The notes beneath the pieces were generated by a model. It made no database searches. It was not told the DNA's origin and worked only from the letters and a program-made list of their open reading frames with translations. This document shows positions 25,292-38,006 of a DNA stretch of 64,000 bases, one piece after another. Each line of letters starts with the position of its first letter. The first letter of the stretch is position 1. The position numbers were made by a program, and so were the translations under genes. This stretch comes from Macrotrachela quadricornifera (taxonomy: Eukaryota; Rotifera; Eurotatoria; Philodinida; Philodinidae). Where the stretch lies: the NCBI GenBank assembly GCA_022393335.1, contig JAJEKB010020949.1, positions 152,331-216,330 of the forward strand, read 5' to 3'.

Positions 25292-26266
25292 CTTAGGGGT
25301 ATCCAAAAGTAGTGGCGGTGGTACCATTTTTGCTTACAGAAAGCTCGAACAAATTTTCTTTTTTTATAAAAAGATAGAGCGTCTTTTGCTCTATTTTTCT
25401 ATGCTATTTGATCACTATTTATCTAATATCATAGTAATAAAATTTTGATCAACACTGTTTTTGTTGACACCTAGCTGGTTATTTTAGATTATAACAGATG
25501 AAACACTTTTGAATTTTATTTTGTCATTTTATCGTCGTTCAACAAATTATATTAAATAATCAAAATATACCACAAGATGCAGGATGAAAAGCTGCACAAT
25601 TTATAAAGGACTACTTATTTTATAATTGCACTCTTTCGTTTTCAGAACCAAGAAAACTGTGAGCGGCGAAGTGTCGACGTTGTGAAAATAGGATCTTTTT
25701 TTGGTAAAAGTCGTATTCGTTTTTTCCTATGTCATCTTCTTATATTTGTTCTTTGGAAATTGTAGATCGTTTGAAGCTGCATCTTGTAGTGTATTTTTTT
25801 TTTCAAAGAAAACTATTAAAAAATAAGAAGACGACATGGGAAAAAAGGAATACAACTTTTACCAAAAACAAGGTGCTGTTTTCGAAACGTCGAAATTTTG
25901 CCGTTCAGAGTTTTTCTCATTTTGAAAAGAAAAAAGTACAACTACAAAACAAGCAGGTTTTTATAAATTGTAGAGCTTTTCATGCTGCATCTTGTGGTAT
26001 ATTTTGATTTTTTAATACAACATATTAAACGATGATAGAATGAAATACAAAATGCTTCACGTGTTTTTATCTGAAATAACCAGCTAGGTGTCAACAAAAA
26101 CAGTGTTGATCAAAATTTTATTACTATGATATTAGATAAATAGTGATCAAATAGCATAGAAAAATAGAGCAAAAAACGCTCTATCTTTTTATAAAAAAAG
26201 AAAATTTGTTCGAGCTTTCTGTAAGCAAAAATCGTACCACCGCCACTACTTTTGGATACCCCTAAG
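25292..26266. mobile_element. Foldback element FB3, 975 bp
   Basis: An almost complete palindrome centred near 25780. The ends read CTTAGGGGTATCCAAAAGTA inward from both sides, with TA at 25290-25291 and 26267-26268. Outer ~300-bp arms are nearly identical and inner arms are more diverged (TTGGTAAAAGTCGTATTC against its complement). Excising it with one TA joins the two sides of the outer LINE frame. It encodes nothing. Confidence 0.85.
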
Positions 26267-26331
26267 TAAATTTGAGCATCATTCAATGAAAATTTTGTTC
26301 AAAACGATATTTAAAATAAATAAAAAAAATC

Positions 26332-29009
26332 AATAAAAATTCGAAATATTGGTTTTAGCATAAAAAACAAACAGTAACACCGTTTGCCTTCTACCGCTGG
26401 ATTTTAATGTAACTTGAGTTAAGCAATATTTTTCATGCACCCACGAAAAGAAATTTTTTAGTTTAGACATGAAAAATCTTCGTTTAGTAAATATTTTTTA
26501 TTTTCTATGTATTTTACATAGAATGTTCTTATTAGGAACAGTTTTTAGCTTGTTGATCTTATTAGGAACATGGTTCCTATTAAGAACAAGCGATTCAATT
26601 TTAGAATTGATATGGTTCAGCTATATTAAATGATAAAATTCTGAACCTTTGGATTTTAATGTATGAAATCATGAGGAACATTTTTGGTAAAAGAACCGTA
26701 TCAAAATTTTTTAGTTTTGATACAAAAAAAAATCCCGTTTACCAAAAATTTTTCATTTTCTATGTATTTTACATAGATTGTTCGTATTAGGAACACTTTT
26801 TAGCTTGTTGTTCTTATTAGGAACATGGCACCTAATACGAAGAAAGTCAGTTCTTCAAATTAGACCGCTAATTACTTAATTAATTTTCAAGGTAATTAGC
26901 TGATTTTTGCATCAGTCGACCTGCCAGATTCTCCTCTACCCCAAAATGCAAAATTTTTTTTTTGCGATAAGAAATGACTGAGAAAAAAGGTAAACAATCG
27001 ACATCACTTCGTAGACTGTTCTTATTAGGGACATCCGCTGTATGAGCCTTCATGAACAAAGTAACTAGCGAAGAAAATCTCAGTCATGATGAAATGTATC
27101 AACTACACCTTACTTTGGCCGATCGATAAAATGTTTCTTCTCTTTTTTCTCCTACTCTCACTTTCTCCCCTTTTTTTTTTGTAGATAAACACTCAAGAAT
27201 GTAACAATGACATAAACGCAAAAAGAAAAAGAAAGAAATGGGAAAAGGTAGTTTTTTTGTCAGCAGGAGATCGTAATAAAAAAAAAGCATTAACAAAATA
27301 ATGTCATGAGTTTACTTTTTCCGTTGGAAAAAACCAAACGGCTATTTTATGATACACGACTGATGCAATAAAAACTTGAATACAACCATAACTGATGCAA
27401 TAAAATTTGATTACAATCATAACTGATGCAATGAGTCTAGAAACAAAAATTATGAAGAGACAACCTATTGTGCAAAAAGCAATTGATTTCATTTTTGAGT
27501 TGGTATCTCTCTCTGAATTTCTAATATTGATATTAGTAACAAATGATTACTAATGTAGTGAATCAATGTTTTAGATCTGATTTCTAATCTCTGAAACAAG
27601 ATATTCAGGTATAGTTTTTTCTCCGCCACTATCTACTCAGAATACTGTATTGCAAACAAATACTACTTAGCCTAGGATAGCTCGCAGTTCTATGAACCGA
27701 ATCTTTTTCAGGACCTGTATCTAACCAACAGTTCTTTTTTCAAGAACTGTATACAAGGAACAGTTTGCTCTTGAAAAAGAACTATTTGAAAAAGATCTCG
27801 ATCTATCAAAATTTTCACAAACAGAATTTAATGACAACCTGCGTAATTACGACAATTTCCCAGAAAATTGAGTAATTACTATTATATGAGAAAGAAATTT
27901 CATCATAATTTTGAAAATTTTTATACCACACCAAGCCAAATTTTCAAAAAGTTTCTGTGATTATCAAGAAATTTTTATAAATGCCAAAATTATATAATAC
28001 TCATATAATAAGATTCCTTTACAATTGAACAACCCTACTACCTAAAACGTTGAAGAATTTATGAAAATTTCTATAATTTCCACAGTATTGAAGTATACTC
28101 ATTGATTCATAGAACCCTACCCCTTAAAGGTTGAAGAAATTATGGAAATTTTCATAAATTCTTCAACTTTAGGAGAGGAAGAGGAAGTGGAGTTCTTTTA
28201 ATCTATGATTATACTTAATAGTTCTTTGCTATAATATTGTCGAAACTATAGAAATTTCCTAGTAATTACCGAAATTTCCATAAAATTTATGTTCTTATAT
28301 GCAGGGAATTTCCTGGATAATTCTTAGTTGTGGTTATATGGGTTTATCAAAAGTGTGGTGATAGTTATGATATTTTCTGAAAGTAGCATTTTGTATTGCT
28401 GTAATTTCCTAAATATGCATTTTCAAGAGGGAAATTTTTTTTTTGGATATCTGCCCACTGCTGAAAAAAACCAAAAGATTTTGACTCTTTCTTGGATGAT
28501 ATTGAAACTATAGACAGTAGTAAAGAACTAGATCATACCTTCGTTAAATCGTAGGCTCATAATAGTAGTTTGATTTAGATACTATAGTCATGAAGAGTTT
28601 TGTTATTTTCTGCTACTTTTTCATAAAGAAATTCACGGTTTTCTGGAGAAAATAAACCGAAACTAAAGAAAATCAAAAACAAGAATTACTGTATATAATG
28701 AATTTTTTTCTGATCAATAGTAATCTACAGACTCAGAATTTACCTGGACTGGGTCAACTTAAAATTTTTAAACCTGGACCCAGACTCGGTGAATTCAATT
28801 TTGTCAGGGCCAGATCCGATCTGGACCCGACGAAGTTAAAATTTTCAGACCAGAATCCAGACCCGAGCGGGTTCGGATAAGATCCGACGAGGTCTAATTA
28901 TAGCTCATAATGTCATCAAAATAGTTAATTTTTTTTTACTACTTCAGATTTGTTATTTCTTGAATTAACGACACTTCTACCATAACATAAGAATAAAAAA
29001 GAATATCAC
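26332..29009. other. Gene-free interval with several short repeats
   Basis: No gene was recognised. Two diverged direct copies of a ~270-bp unit lie at about 26420-26610 and 26690-26870, each with TTCTATGTATTTTACATAGA and GTTCTTATTAGGAACA. Three ~38-bp direct units with AACTGATGCAATAAA lie at 27358-27435. A hairpin of TTGAAGAATTTATGAAAATT type lies at 28052-28180. Two ~65-bp direct copies with a GGACCCAGACTCGG-like core lie at 28745-28890. Confidence 0.5.
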
Positions 29010-29282
29010 ATGTTCACCGTCAAAGTATGGTTCGTGATTCTGATGTCGTGTATGACAATCCACAAGTACGTATATTATACCATCTTACTTTTAAAGTTGG
29101 AAAGAAATTCTCTTAGTTGATATTCCTGTCTTAATATCCATATGAAAATATAAACAAAATAGCTAGCTTTAGTTATAAATTTTATAAATAATTGATAAAT
29201 AAATATGTGTTTATATAATTCAAAACCGCAACATATGAAAAATTTCTTTGTCGCGATGAATCATTAAAATTAAATAACTATA

Positions 29283-30524
29283 TTGGCTTGTTAAGAAATT
29301 TTTGTCGTTTTTTTTGCTAAATTAATTTTTATTTTTTCAATACAAAGAATACAACTAGCTTTTAACGATATATGTTCCATCACTATCTATGACTTGTCGC
29401 CAACGTTCTGGTAGAGAAAGGATCCCACTTTCGTAAAAGTCCTGCGACTTTTGGTCAAAGAAGTCGAGAAGTCCCATTTCTAGATCGTATTCGTCGTCGA
29501 ACTTTTTCTCCTTCAGATAGTTAGAAAGAGAACGGAACAAGTGGTAGTCTGTAGGAGCCAAGTCTGGAGAATAAGGTGGATGTGGAACCGTAATCCATTC
29601 AAGCTCCAGTAATTTTTCACGAGTTAATTCTGCAACATGAGGTCTGGCATTGTCATGCAAAAAATAAATTTTATCCTGTTTTCCCTGAAGTTTGGCTGCA
29701 ACTCGGTCTAGTTGCTGGCAATAGAAGTCAGCAGTGATAGTGCGATTAGGTGGAAGAAGTTCCCAGTGAATAATTCCTCTTACTCCCCACCAAACGCTCA
29801 GCATAATCTTCTTTTGGTTAGAGTCATGTTTGGGTGTTGCTACATCTTTTTGTCCAGCTGCCAGCCACTGCCGCTTACGTGTATGGTTAACATATAACAC
29901 CCACTTTTCATCGCCAGTAATAAGATTATTAAGCCATTGGTAGTTGCCGTGAGATGTCATTAATTCCATACAAGCATCAACTCTGTGTTGAAGCTGATGC
30001 GGTGACAAATCATGTGGTATCCAAACTCCATATTTGCACGTTTTGCCTAATTCGTGCAGATGTGTTGCCACTGTAACATGAGAGCACCCAAGGTGCTCTG
30101 CTAAGCAACGTGTAGTTAATCTAGGATCATTTTCGATAAGTTCCTTTAAGCGATCGATATCCACCTCGAGTGGTCTTCCAGTATGAGGTAAATCATCGAG
30201 TTCAAAGTTACCTTTGTTGAACTGATTGAACCAACGTTGCGTTGTACGAATGGAGAGTGCATTCGTTCCCATCGTATGGCATATGTTACTTGTTGCTTCT
30301 CCTGTTTTGTGACCCAGACGAAATTCGTGAAGCAAAAGAAGTCGAAGCTCTCTACGAGATATATGCAATTCTAGTTCGCTATCAGCGTGTTTATCCATAG
30401 TTTTATTGTGGTTCGAGAGATATTTACACCGCCTTTATATACTCTTAATATGGAAATTTCCAGAACTTTCTGAACTATTCTGGGAAAATACGAAAAAAAC
30501 GACAAAAATTTCTTAACAAGCCAA
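29283..30524 (-). mobile_element. Intact mariner element
   Basis: 1242 bp with perfect 32-bp terminal inverted repeats starting TTGGCTTGTTAAGAAATTTT, flanked by TA on both sides (29281-29282 and 30525-30526). The transposase frame is complete on the minus strand. Everything needed for mobility in the mariner family is visible. Confidence 0.93.
29355..30398 (-). CDS. mariner transposase (DD34D)
   Basis: 347 aa, the usual mariner length, uninterrupted. N-terminal paired helix-turn-helix DNA-binding region (about 10-120) with the GRP motif (TGRPLEV at 73-79), the WIPHDL linker (126-131) and the catalytic triad D163 (TGDEKW), D249 (HDNARPH) and D284 (SPDLAPTDYHLF). Exactly 34 residues separate the last two. 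YSPDLAPTDYHLF is diagnostic of mariner. The enzyme cuts at the terminal repeats and inserts into TA. Because the ORF and both ends are intact this copy may be recent or active. Confidence 0.95.
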   Translation of the reverse strand: MDKHADSELELHISRRELRLLLLHEFRLGHKTGEATSNICHTMGTNALSIRTTQRWFNQFNKGNFELDDLPHTGRPLEVDIDRLKELIENDPRLTTRCLAEHLGCSHVTVATHLHELGKTCKYGVWIPHDLSPHQLQHRVDACMELMTSHGNYQWLNNLITGDEKWVLYVNHTRKRQWLAAGQKDVATPKHDSNQKKIMLSVWWGVRGIIHWELLPPNRTITADFYCQQLDRVAAKLQGKQDKIYFLHDNARPHVAELTREKLLELEWITVPHPPYSPDLAPTDYHLFRSLSNYLKEKKFDDEYDLEMGLLDFFDQKSQDFYESGILSLPERWRQVIDSDGTYIVKS

Positions 30525-30783
30525 TAATAATAGTAGAGCATCAAAACTGATTGATTTTTTATTGCAGTTTTAAAATAAACCTATTGAATTAATTAAATGC
30601 CTAGAGATAATTGCTCGAACCTGATCTGATTAGACAGTTCAATATATGCATTATTCTGAAAGTCAAAAGGATACGGAGGAAGTTACAATTATAAAAAGAT
30701 TTGCTTGGATAGTTTTTCACATATACTTTTCAAACAAGCCTTAATTTTTCATCCTTTCTTCATCTTATTTTATTGATCATTAG

Positions 30784-33241
30784 GATACAAAGTGCTCAGC
30801 GTTCTACTTCCAGCTCGTCTACCATCAACAATGCCGATTTTTCGTTACTCTGGATCTATGACAATGTCAAAGAATATTCGGACGAGAACTATGAAACACA
30901 ATTGCTTCTTCAGAAAATTATTCCCAATCTCGAGATTGAATCGGATATTGAGGATGCAATATACAAAATTAATCGTATGAAATATAGCGAAAAAGCTCTT
31001 ATAGTCATTGTTTCCGGTCAAAAAGCATCGCGCTTGATACAATATTTAAATTATTATAGTTTGAATGATGATATTGATGCATTATTTATCTTCTGCAACA
31101 AGCCGGATAACTATCGACAATTAAAACATGATAAAATAATAGGCATTTTCACTGATCCAAAAATTCTTGTAGAATCAATTCGTAGTATTATCTTCACGGT
31201 TTCAAGTAAAACAGTCAAATACTTGGTTAACCTTTTGGATGAAAACCAAAAATGGCTACGAATGGTTTCTCCAATCACACTAAATAATATTTGGTACGAG
31301 CATTTACTTGAAATTCTTAAAATTTCGCCTCAAGATGAAAAAGCCAAAGAAGATATGATTAAAAAGAGTTTAGAATACTATGTTAACCAACAGAAAGAAT
31401 TATTACAAATTGAAAATTTTCGTAATGAATACACTTCAGAAGTGGCCATTGAATGGTACGCTGCCGATTCTTTTGTTCATAAACTTGTCAACAAAGCGCT
31501 GCGAAGCGAAAACATCGATCTTCTTTACACATTCCGTTTTTTTATCAGTGCACTTAGTGCAGAAATCAAACGGGAACACATTAAACAAGAAAAAATACCT
31601 GGAAGTATCATTTCAAAAATTGCTAGTGGCTCTAGTTCGATAATTAAATTATTTAGTGGACAAAAATTGCCAGAATTTGAAATTACCAAACTTAAACAGA
31701 ATGTAGGTACTGTAATAGCAATCAATGGTTTTTTATCAACATCAATGAGTGCGAGTGAAGCACAAGATTTCGCTAAACGTGGTGTAATTCCAATTAACAT
31801 GAAACGAGTTCTCATTGAAATTTCATTTGATAAACCATCACAAAGTATAATCAACTTTGCTGAAATTGAACATCGTGCACGATTTCGCGATGAACGGGAG
31901 GTTTTATTCGATTGTGGTGCTCTTTTTAATATTACTTCTATGGAATATGATTGGTATTCGGAAATTTGGAATGTTAAAATGGTGGCTATTTCTAAAAATT
32001 CGATTAAAGAACATCCATACTACAATATTGTACATGAAACATTTATTCGAAATCATTCAATTAATGTCGCTTTTGGTATTATTATGGCACATGGTTTTGA
32101 AAAGATAGATGAAGGAATTCGTTATTTTGATCAACTACTTTCATCTTATTCATCTGACTATATGGATATTCCAGATATTCTACAACAACGAGCTATTTTA
32201 CTTGAAAAAAATGGTGATCATACATTGGCACTTCACGATTATGACCGAGCATTAGAAATTCGTCGTGAACGAATTCGAGAAAATCTCTTAGGAATGGCTT
32301 CACTTCATAGTAACATCGGTAGTCTACAAATGGCTATGTCTAATTTTTCAGCAAGTCTCAAGAATCATGAAGAAGCATTAAACATTTTCGAACAAATTTA
32401 TACAAAAGAAGAAGATCATGTGACAAAAGCAAAAGTAAATGAAAATATTGGTTTGACTTATCAACGTGATGGTATGTCATCTAAGGCACTCGAATATTTA
32501 ACTCGTGCTCAGAATACATATGAACGAATTTTACCAGAGAAAGATTTATTAATAATTGAAATTTTGGGTCATATTGGAGCTGTTCATGAAGCTTCAAATA
32601 ATTTATGCCTAGCTATTGAATTATTTTCTCATCAATTGAATTGGAGTGAAGAGATTTTACCTGTAGACCATCCATTACTGATCACCTATCTTGATTCTGT
32701 CTTACGTCTTTATACAAAGATGAATCAAACATCAAAAATTAATGAGCTATTTGATGCACATTTGCAAAAGATCAATAAAGTTCTTGGCGAAGATCATCCA
32801 CTTATTGCTCATCTGATATTTATGTTCGCTTCTGTTCTTGAATCATCACAACCATTGGAAGCTATTCATCTCTATGATCAAGTATTACAAATTAGTGAAA
32901 ATTTAATACAATCTGATCAATCCATACTATTGAAATCTCATCAGAATCTTGCACGATTGTACAGAAAATCTACAAATCTAGAAGAGGCACTCAGTCATGC
33001 ACTTCAAGCTCTTATTTATCAGCAACGAATCTCATCTGAAAAAGAAAATCAATTATTCGAAGCTAATGAATTACATCATATTGGTTCTATTTATCTTGAA
33101 ATGGGATTATTCACTAATGCTTTGCAATTTTTAACTAAATCTCTCATTATATATCAATCAATATATACAATCGATCATCCAACTATACAAACAATTCTCA
33201 TTGATATCGGTCGTGCAGCTAATCAAAGTCAATCTCATTAG
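30784..33241 (+). CDS. ART-like / TPR (kinesin-light-chain type) protein 1
   Basis: About 819 codons in one exon. N-terminal ~150 residues are a response-like alpha/beta domain (FSLLWIYD, ALIVIVSGQ, ALFIFCNK) frequent in this rotifer family. An ADP-ribosyltransferase-like fold follows at about 215-405, with FLSTS (320-324) and EREVLF (374-379, the E-x-E site), but LFSGQ at 293-297 where active members have an Arg-containing YRGQ. TPR repeats span about 450-815 (QQRAILLEKNGDHTLALHDY and following). No in-frame ATG lies near the 5' end; a splice acceptor ATTAG at 30783 suggests a first exon upstream, possibly ending at 29065. AATAAA at 33382. Probable intracellular signalling or scaffold role; the ligand is unknown. 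Confidence 0.8.
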
Positions 33242-35404
33242 AAACAACGTTAATGATGACATCATGTACACAGTTTCATTCCTTTTTTTATACCTTTAGC
33301 AAAATCTATCAGAAACTGTTTAACATAACTCATCAGATAAACATAATAACATAGCAACATTTTTTATAAAATACTGACGATAATAAAGCAATAAAAATTA
33401 AAACAGATTAATAGAAACCGAGATTTTTAGAAACAAAGCTTCTAATCCTGTAGATATGAATTCAATAATTATTATTTACATTTATTTATTTTTTTCTCTT
33501 TTATGAGACGATCTATAACTGTATCGAAAATTTCGTATTACCGTATTTTACAGAAAATGTTTATCTATATTTTTTTATTGGTGGTCGAACAATTCAAAAA
33601 TACTATATAATTTAATCTAAAAATTGTTTTTGAATATATCTGAAAAAAAATAAAAAATGAAGATTTATAAATCACAATAAAAAGTAAATCCAGTCATAGA
33701 AATATATTATCTAATCTTATGAAATTTCTTTAATCAAATCAAAGTTTTTTTATTCTTTGTTGCAATCATATTGCTCTTAAACTTTGCTAAAATTTCACAT
33801 TCTATCTTCCCGAAAATATTCATTATTATATAGAAAGTATTTTCTTATAATAATTCGATATTATGTTTTTACTACTGTTGATAATAGTAGACATTACACA
33901 CATGATCAAATATTTCTTAAAACTATATTCGACGAACTTTTTCATAGAAACAAAACGACGATTGATTATTGAAATTAAATAAAGATATAATCTTCACTAT
34001 GATATTATGAATGATACTTTTCGAAGAGACATTTAGATACAATGAGTATAAAAATCATCCAAAACATTCTATTATCTAATCATTAATTATCATTTCAAAA
34101 TAAAGATCAACAATGACGATAATACTACCGACTATTATCAATACAATGCAAATAAATTCTACCACTTATACAATTGGATAATAAACATCATAATACTAAC
34201 TTTTGTTTACTAGAAATTGGTTTAGGTTTTGATAGTTATGTAAAAAGAATATTTTAGTTCAACAGCTAGCATTCATTTTATTGGATATGATAAAACAAAT
34301 GCTGATTAATATATGAATGCACCTATCTAGTACATAAATTCTTCAAAAGAAGGCTTTATATATAAAGTGCACATCAATCTTTCTGAGATAATTTACATAT
34401 GAAATGATAGATTTTATGGATTCTACTTTAGCATATGATATATTTTCTTCAAAAATTCCTGTTTCATACTAAAAGATGGAAAATGGTTCAAACATATGAA
34501 TACTTCAAAAATTAATACAGAAGAAAATTCTATAGGAAATAAAAATATCATTGAAAAAGTGAAATCTATATCAACACAATTGTTCTAAAACATCTCATTA
34601 TTTGTAAATAATTACAATTATTATTTAGTTAGAATAACTTTTATTATTACGATGGTGAAACAGTGCAAACTAAAAACAAAAAAGACTTTATTTGGATAAG
34701 AACAAAAACAAAATAAACAGCAAAACAAAGAAGTTATACGAGCACGTGTTTGTTTGATAAACGTTAACGTATACGAGTAAATATGTTTTGCGCATTAGAT
34801 TAAATTATTTGAAAACAGATTCTTAGATTTATAAAATTTGCAACTGCAAATAGTCCTACTATCAGGTAAAAAACAATCTAAAGTTGAATATTTTTTAGCA
34901 CAGAAAATTCTGATCAGTAACACTAATAAAGGCTTTTTCGATCGTTATGTAAAGATGCTAGAAATTAAATAAGGAGATTTCAGCATAGATAATATTTAAC
35001 TAATACTTCGATCAATTTCTATTATTTATCTTAACATTTTTTTTTCTGTAAGTCAAATTTTTCTTCAAAATTTCACAATTGCATCTATAGATGGGAAGAA
35101 GATCTAGATAACAAAAATTGTCCTATACTTTAGACTTACAATAGATTGAAGGACTCTATGCATCACATAAAATAGACATTCGGAGCTTTATTATTTTTTT
35201 ATAAAAGAACGAATGTTCATCTATCAGATCCAACTATTGAATTAATCAACCTGAGTAAAGAACTATAAAACTGCGAAAAAAAAACGAAGGTTTAGACATA
35301 ATATATTTTTTACTCGATTGTCACACTTATTGTATTTATCTTATATTATAAATTAAGAGTTATAATTCTGTATTTTTTTCAGCCTACTATTTTCTTACAT
35401 AAAA
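33242..35404. other. Intergenic, no gene seen
   Basis: About 2.1 kb of AT-rich spacer between the ART/TPR gene and the phosphate exporter. Open frames are short and lack any domain. No clear terminal repeats were found. Confidence 0.5.
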
Positions 35405-38006
35405 ATGAAATTTGGTGAATATTTACGAAGTCATTTAACTCCTGAATGGAGTAGTCAATATATATCATATGAAGAAATGAAAGAATTATTTACTGAAATT
35501 GTTAGTAAAGCACCATCTATTAATGAGAATGGTCAAAATTTATCACGTAAACAATATTTTCTTGAAGCTGATGAAGAATTTTTTCAAGTATGAAAAACAA
35601 AAATATTTTTATTTTTATTAATTGAATTAATCATTATTCATTTTATTTTTAAGTATTGTGAAAATGAAGCATCAAAAATTAATACATTCTTTGCTGAAAA
35701 ATTAGCTGAGTAAGTTTTTATTTCGAATAAGAATATATATAAGTTTCATAATAAATTTCTAAAACTAATGTATTAAGTATTTAGAAATGAATAAATATTG
35801 TTATATCATTGTAGAGCATTATTAAAATTTGATCAACTTAAAAATGAACTTGAATGTATTGAAAGACCTAATACAGATCGTCCTATGGCTTTTAGTAATG
35901 TATTATATACAAGAAAAGTTGAAGTAAATAATGATGAAAATGAACAAAGTATGTCAAATTCAAATGAAGAAAATAATACAAATTCATGGATTAATAATAT
36001 TAAATTTCGTCGATCAAATTCTATACGTCATCGTAAACAAATAAAACGTCAACAATATCGTAAAATACATGATCTTAAATTAGCATTTAGTGAATTTTAT
36101 TTAATGCTTATTCTTTTAAAAAATTATCAAACACTTAATTATACTGGTTTTTGTAAAATATTAAAAAAACATGATAAAATATATCAAACAACACGTGGTT
36201 ATGAATGGCGGTAGGAATTTTTTTTTGTTTTGTTCTTATAGAATTTTATTGATAAAATTTTAGAATATCATATATTGATTCTACACCATTTTATACATCA
36301 AAACGAATTGATCAATTAATGAATGAAGTCGAAATATTATATACAAATGAACTTGAATCTGGTAGTCGAACACGAGCTATGCAACGTCTTCGTGTTCCAC
36401 CACTTGAAGAAAAACAACCACGAATTGTTACATTTCGTTTAGGAATGTTTATTGGTAAAAATTATTATTTTAACAAAACTAAACATAATTTATTTAATAT
36501 ATTTAAGGTATGCTTTGTATTTTAATTCCAATGTTAATAATTCTTAAAATTGCTTTATATGATAATAATTCGTTATCGACTGTAAATCGTACCTGTTTAC
36601 AGCCGACTGATGATAATGGTAATATTCCATCAAAAACAGTTAATTGGCGTGCAGCACTTCATCTTTATCGTTCATCATTTTTTATAATTCTTCATATAAT
36701 ATTTTTTGGTATTAATGTATATGGTTGGTCAACAAGTGGAGTTAATCATGTTCTTATATTTGAACTTGATCCACGAAAACATTTAACATATCAAAAATTT
36801 CTTGAACTTGGAACATTTTTAATGGTTATTTGGTTTTTAAGTTTTAATATATTTATGATATTATTTTATTATGATTATCATCCATTTGTACAACCATTTA
36901 TTTTTATTATATTTCTTATTGCATTTTTACTTAATCCAATACGAATATTTTATTATAAAGCTCGAATATGGTTTTTAAAAACATTATTACGTGTATGTTC
37001 AGCACCATTTTTTCATGTTGGATTTGCTGATTTTTGGCTTGGTGATCAACTTTGTTCATTAGAATTATCTTTTTTTGATATTGAATTTTTTATTTGTTTT
37101 TATATAACTGGTTCAAATTGGAATACATCAGCATCTACAAATACATTTTTTTGTAGTGGTTGGTCACAAATTGCATTACAAACATTTTTTATAATTCTTC
37201 CATCATGGTTTCGTTTTGCTCAATGTCTTCGACGTTATCGTGATACAAAAAATAAATTTCCACATTTAGTTAATGCTGGAAAATATTCTACAACTTTTTT
37301 TGTTAGTATAACAAATGCACTTCGACGTACAAAAAATTTTGATTATCATAATAATAAATTAGAAAATCCATTTCTTTATTTATGGATAATAACATCTTTA
37401 ATTAGTTCAACATATAAAGTTATATGGGATATTAAAATGGATTGGGGATTTTTAGATAAAAATGCTGGAGATAATAAATATTTACGTGAACAAATTGTTT
37501 ATCCAAAAAAAAATTATTATTATATTGCTATTATTGGAAATATTATTCTTCGATATATTTGGATGATAAATATATTTATACATTTTAATTCATTATTTGC
37601 TGAATTTTCAGATATAACCGGTTTTACATTTGGTCTTTTAGAAATATTTCGAAGATTTATTTGGAATTATTTTCGTTTAGAAAATGAACATTTAACTAAT
37701 TGTGGAGAATTTCGTGCTGTTAGAGATATATCAATTCGTCCTACACCTATTTTAAATGGGAATTTAACACCTCAACAAATAAATAATCAATATCGATCAG
37801 AAATTCATCGAAATGAAAATGGAACAATAACAACAATTAAAGAAATACCTATGACAATTATTAATGATAATCGAAGTACATCTAATGGTTCTATAATACG
37901 AAGAAAGACAAATGCAGAACAATTTATTGATGAAATGAATACAGTTTTAACCATTGATCCAAATTCGCATAAATCTTTTGATAATTCAACAGATTCTATT
38001 GCTTGA
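35405..38006 (+). CDS. XPR1: XPR1-type phosphate exporter (SPX-EXS), five exons
   Basis: Exons 35405-35587, 35654-35709, 35815-36210, 36264-36454 and 36508-38006 give about 774 aa, somewhat longer than the ~700 usual in animals. The N-terminal SPX domain ([43 protein letters not shown]) senses inositol pyrophosphates; the C-terminal EXS membrane domain exports phosphate. Family blocks are clear: [91 protein letters not shown]. Introns are GT-AG; the last is 53 bp and splits a Gly codon in the first membrane helix. The first EXS luminal loop is longer than in vertebrates, with a possible N-glycosylation site (NRT). AATAAA at 38015. It ends tail-to-tail with the NHL gene. Confidence 0.92.

Larger units (their letters stand above)
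18776..26331 (+). mobile_element. Outer LINE remnant (endonuclease region), split in three by later insertions
   Basis: Coding remains lie at 18776-18895, 24379-25289 and 26269-26331. The first piece ends TVVVVI and the second starts KGLSEEIRIIDIYWP: removing the piggyBac element with one TTAA restores one frame across the join. The middle piece has an APE-type endonuclease signature (TGDFNASVEEWN, DARGNQLKKWLDENNL, NDHWPVL) and then, with several stops, a linker-like segment (FLSKMYKPKILPLSKL in a shifted frame). The third piece rejoins in frame (EIDD, KFEHHSMKILFK) when the foldback at 25.3 kb and one TA are removed. No reverse transcriptase core is left. Confidence 0.65.

Noticed and set aside
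28698..28880. 60-codon frame with repeated Pro-Gly text
   Set aside because: Two ~65-bp direct repeats explain it; no ortholog-like feature.
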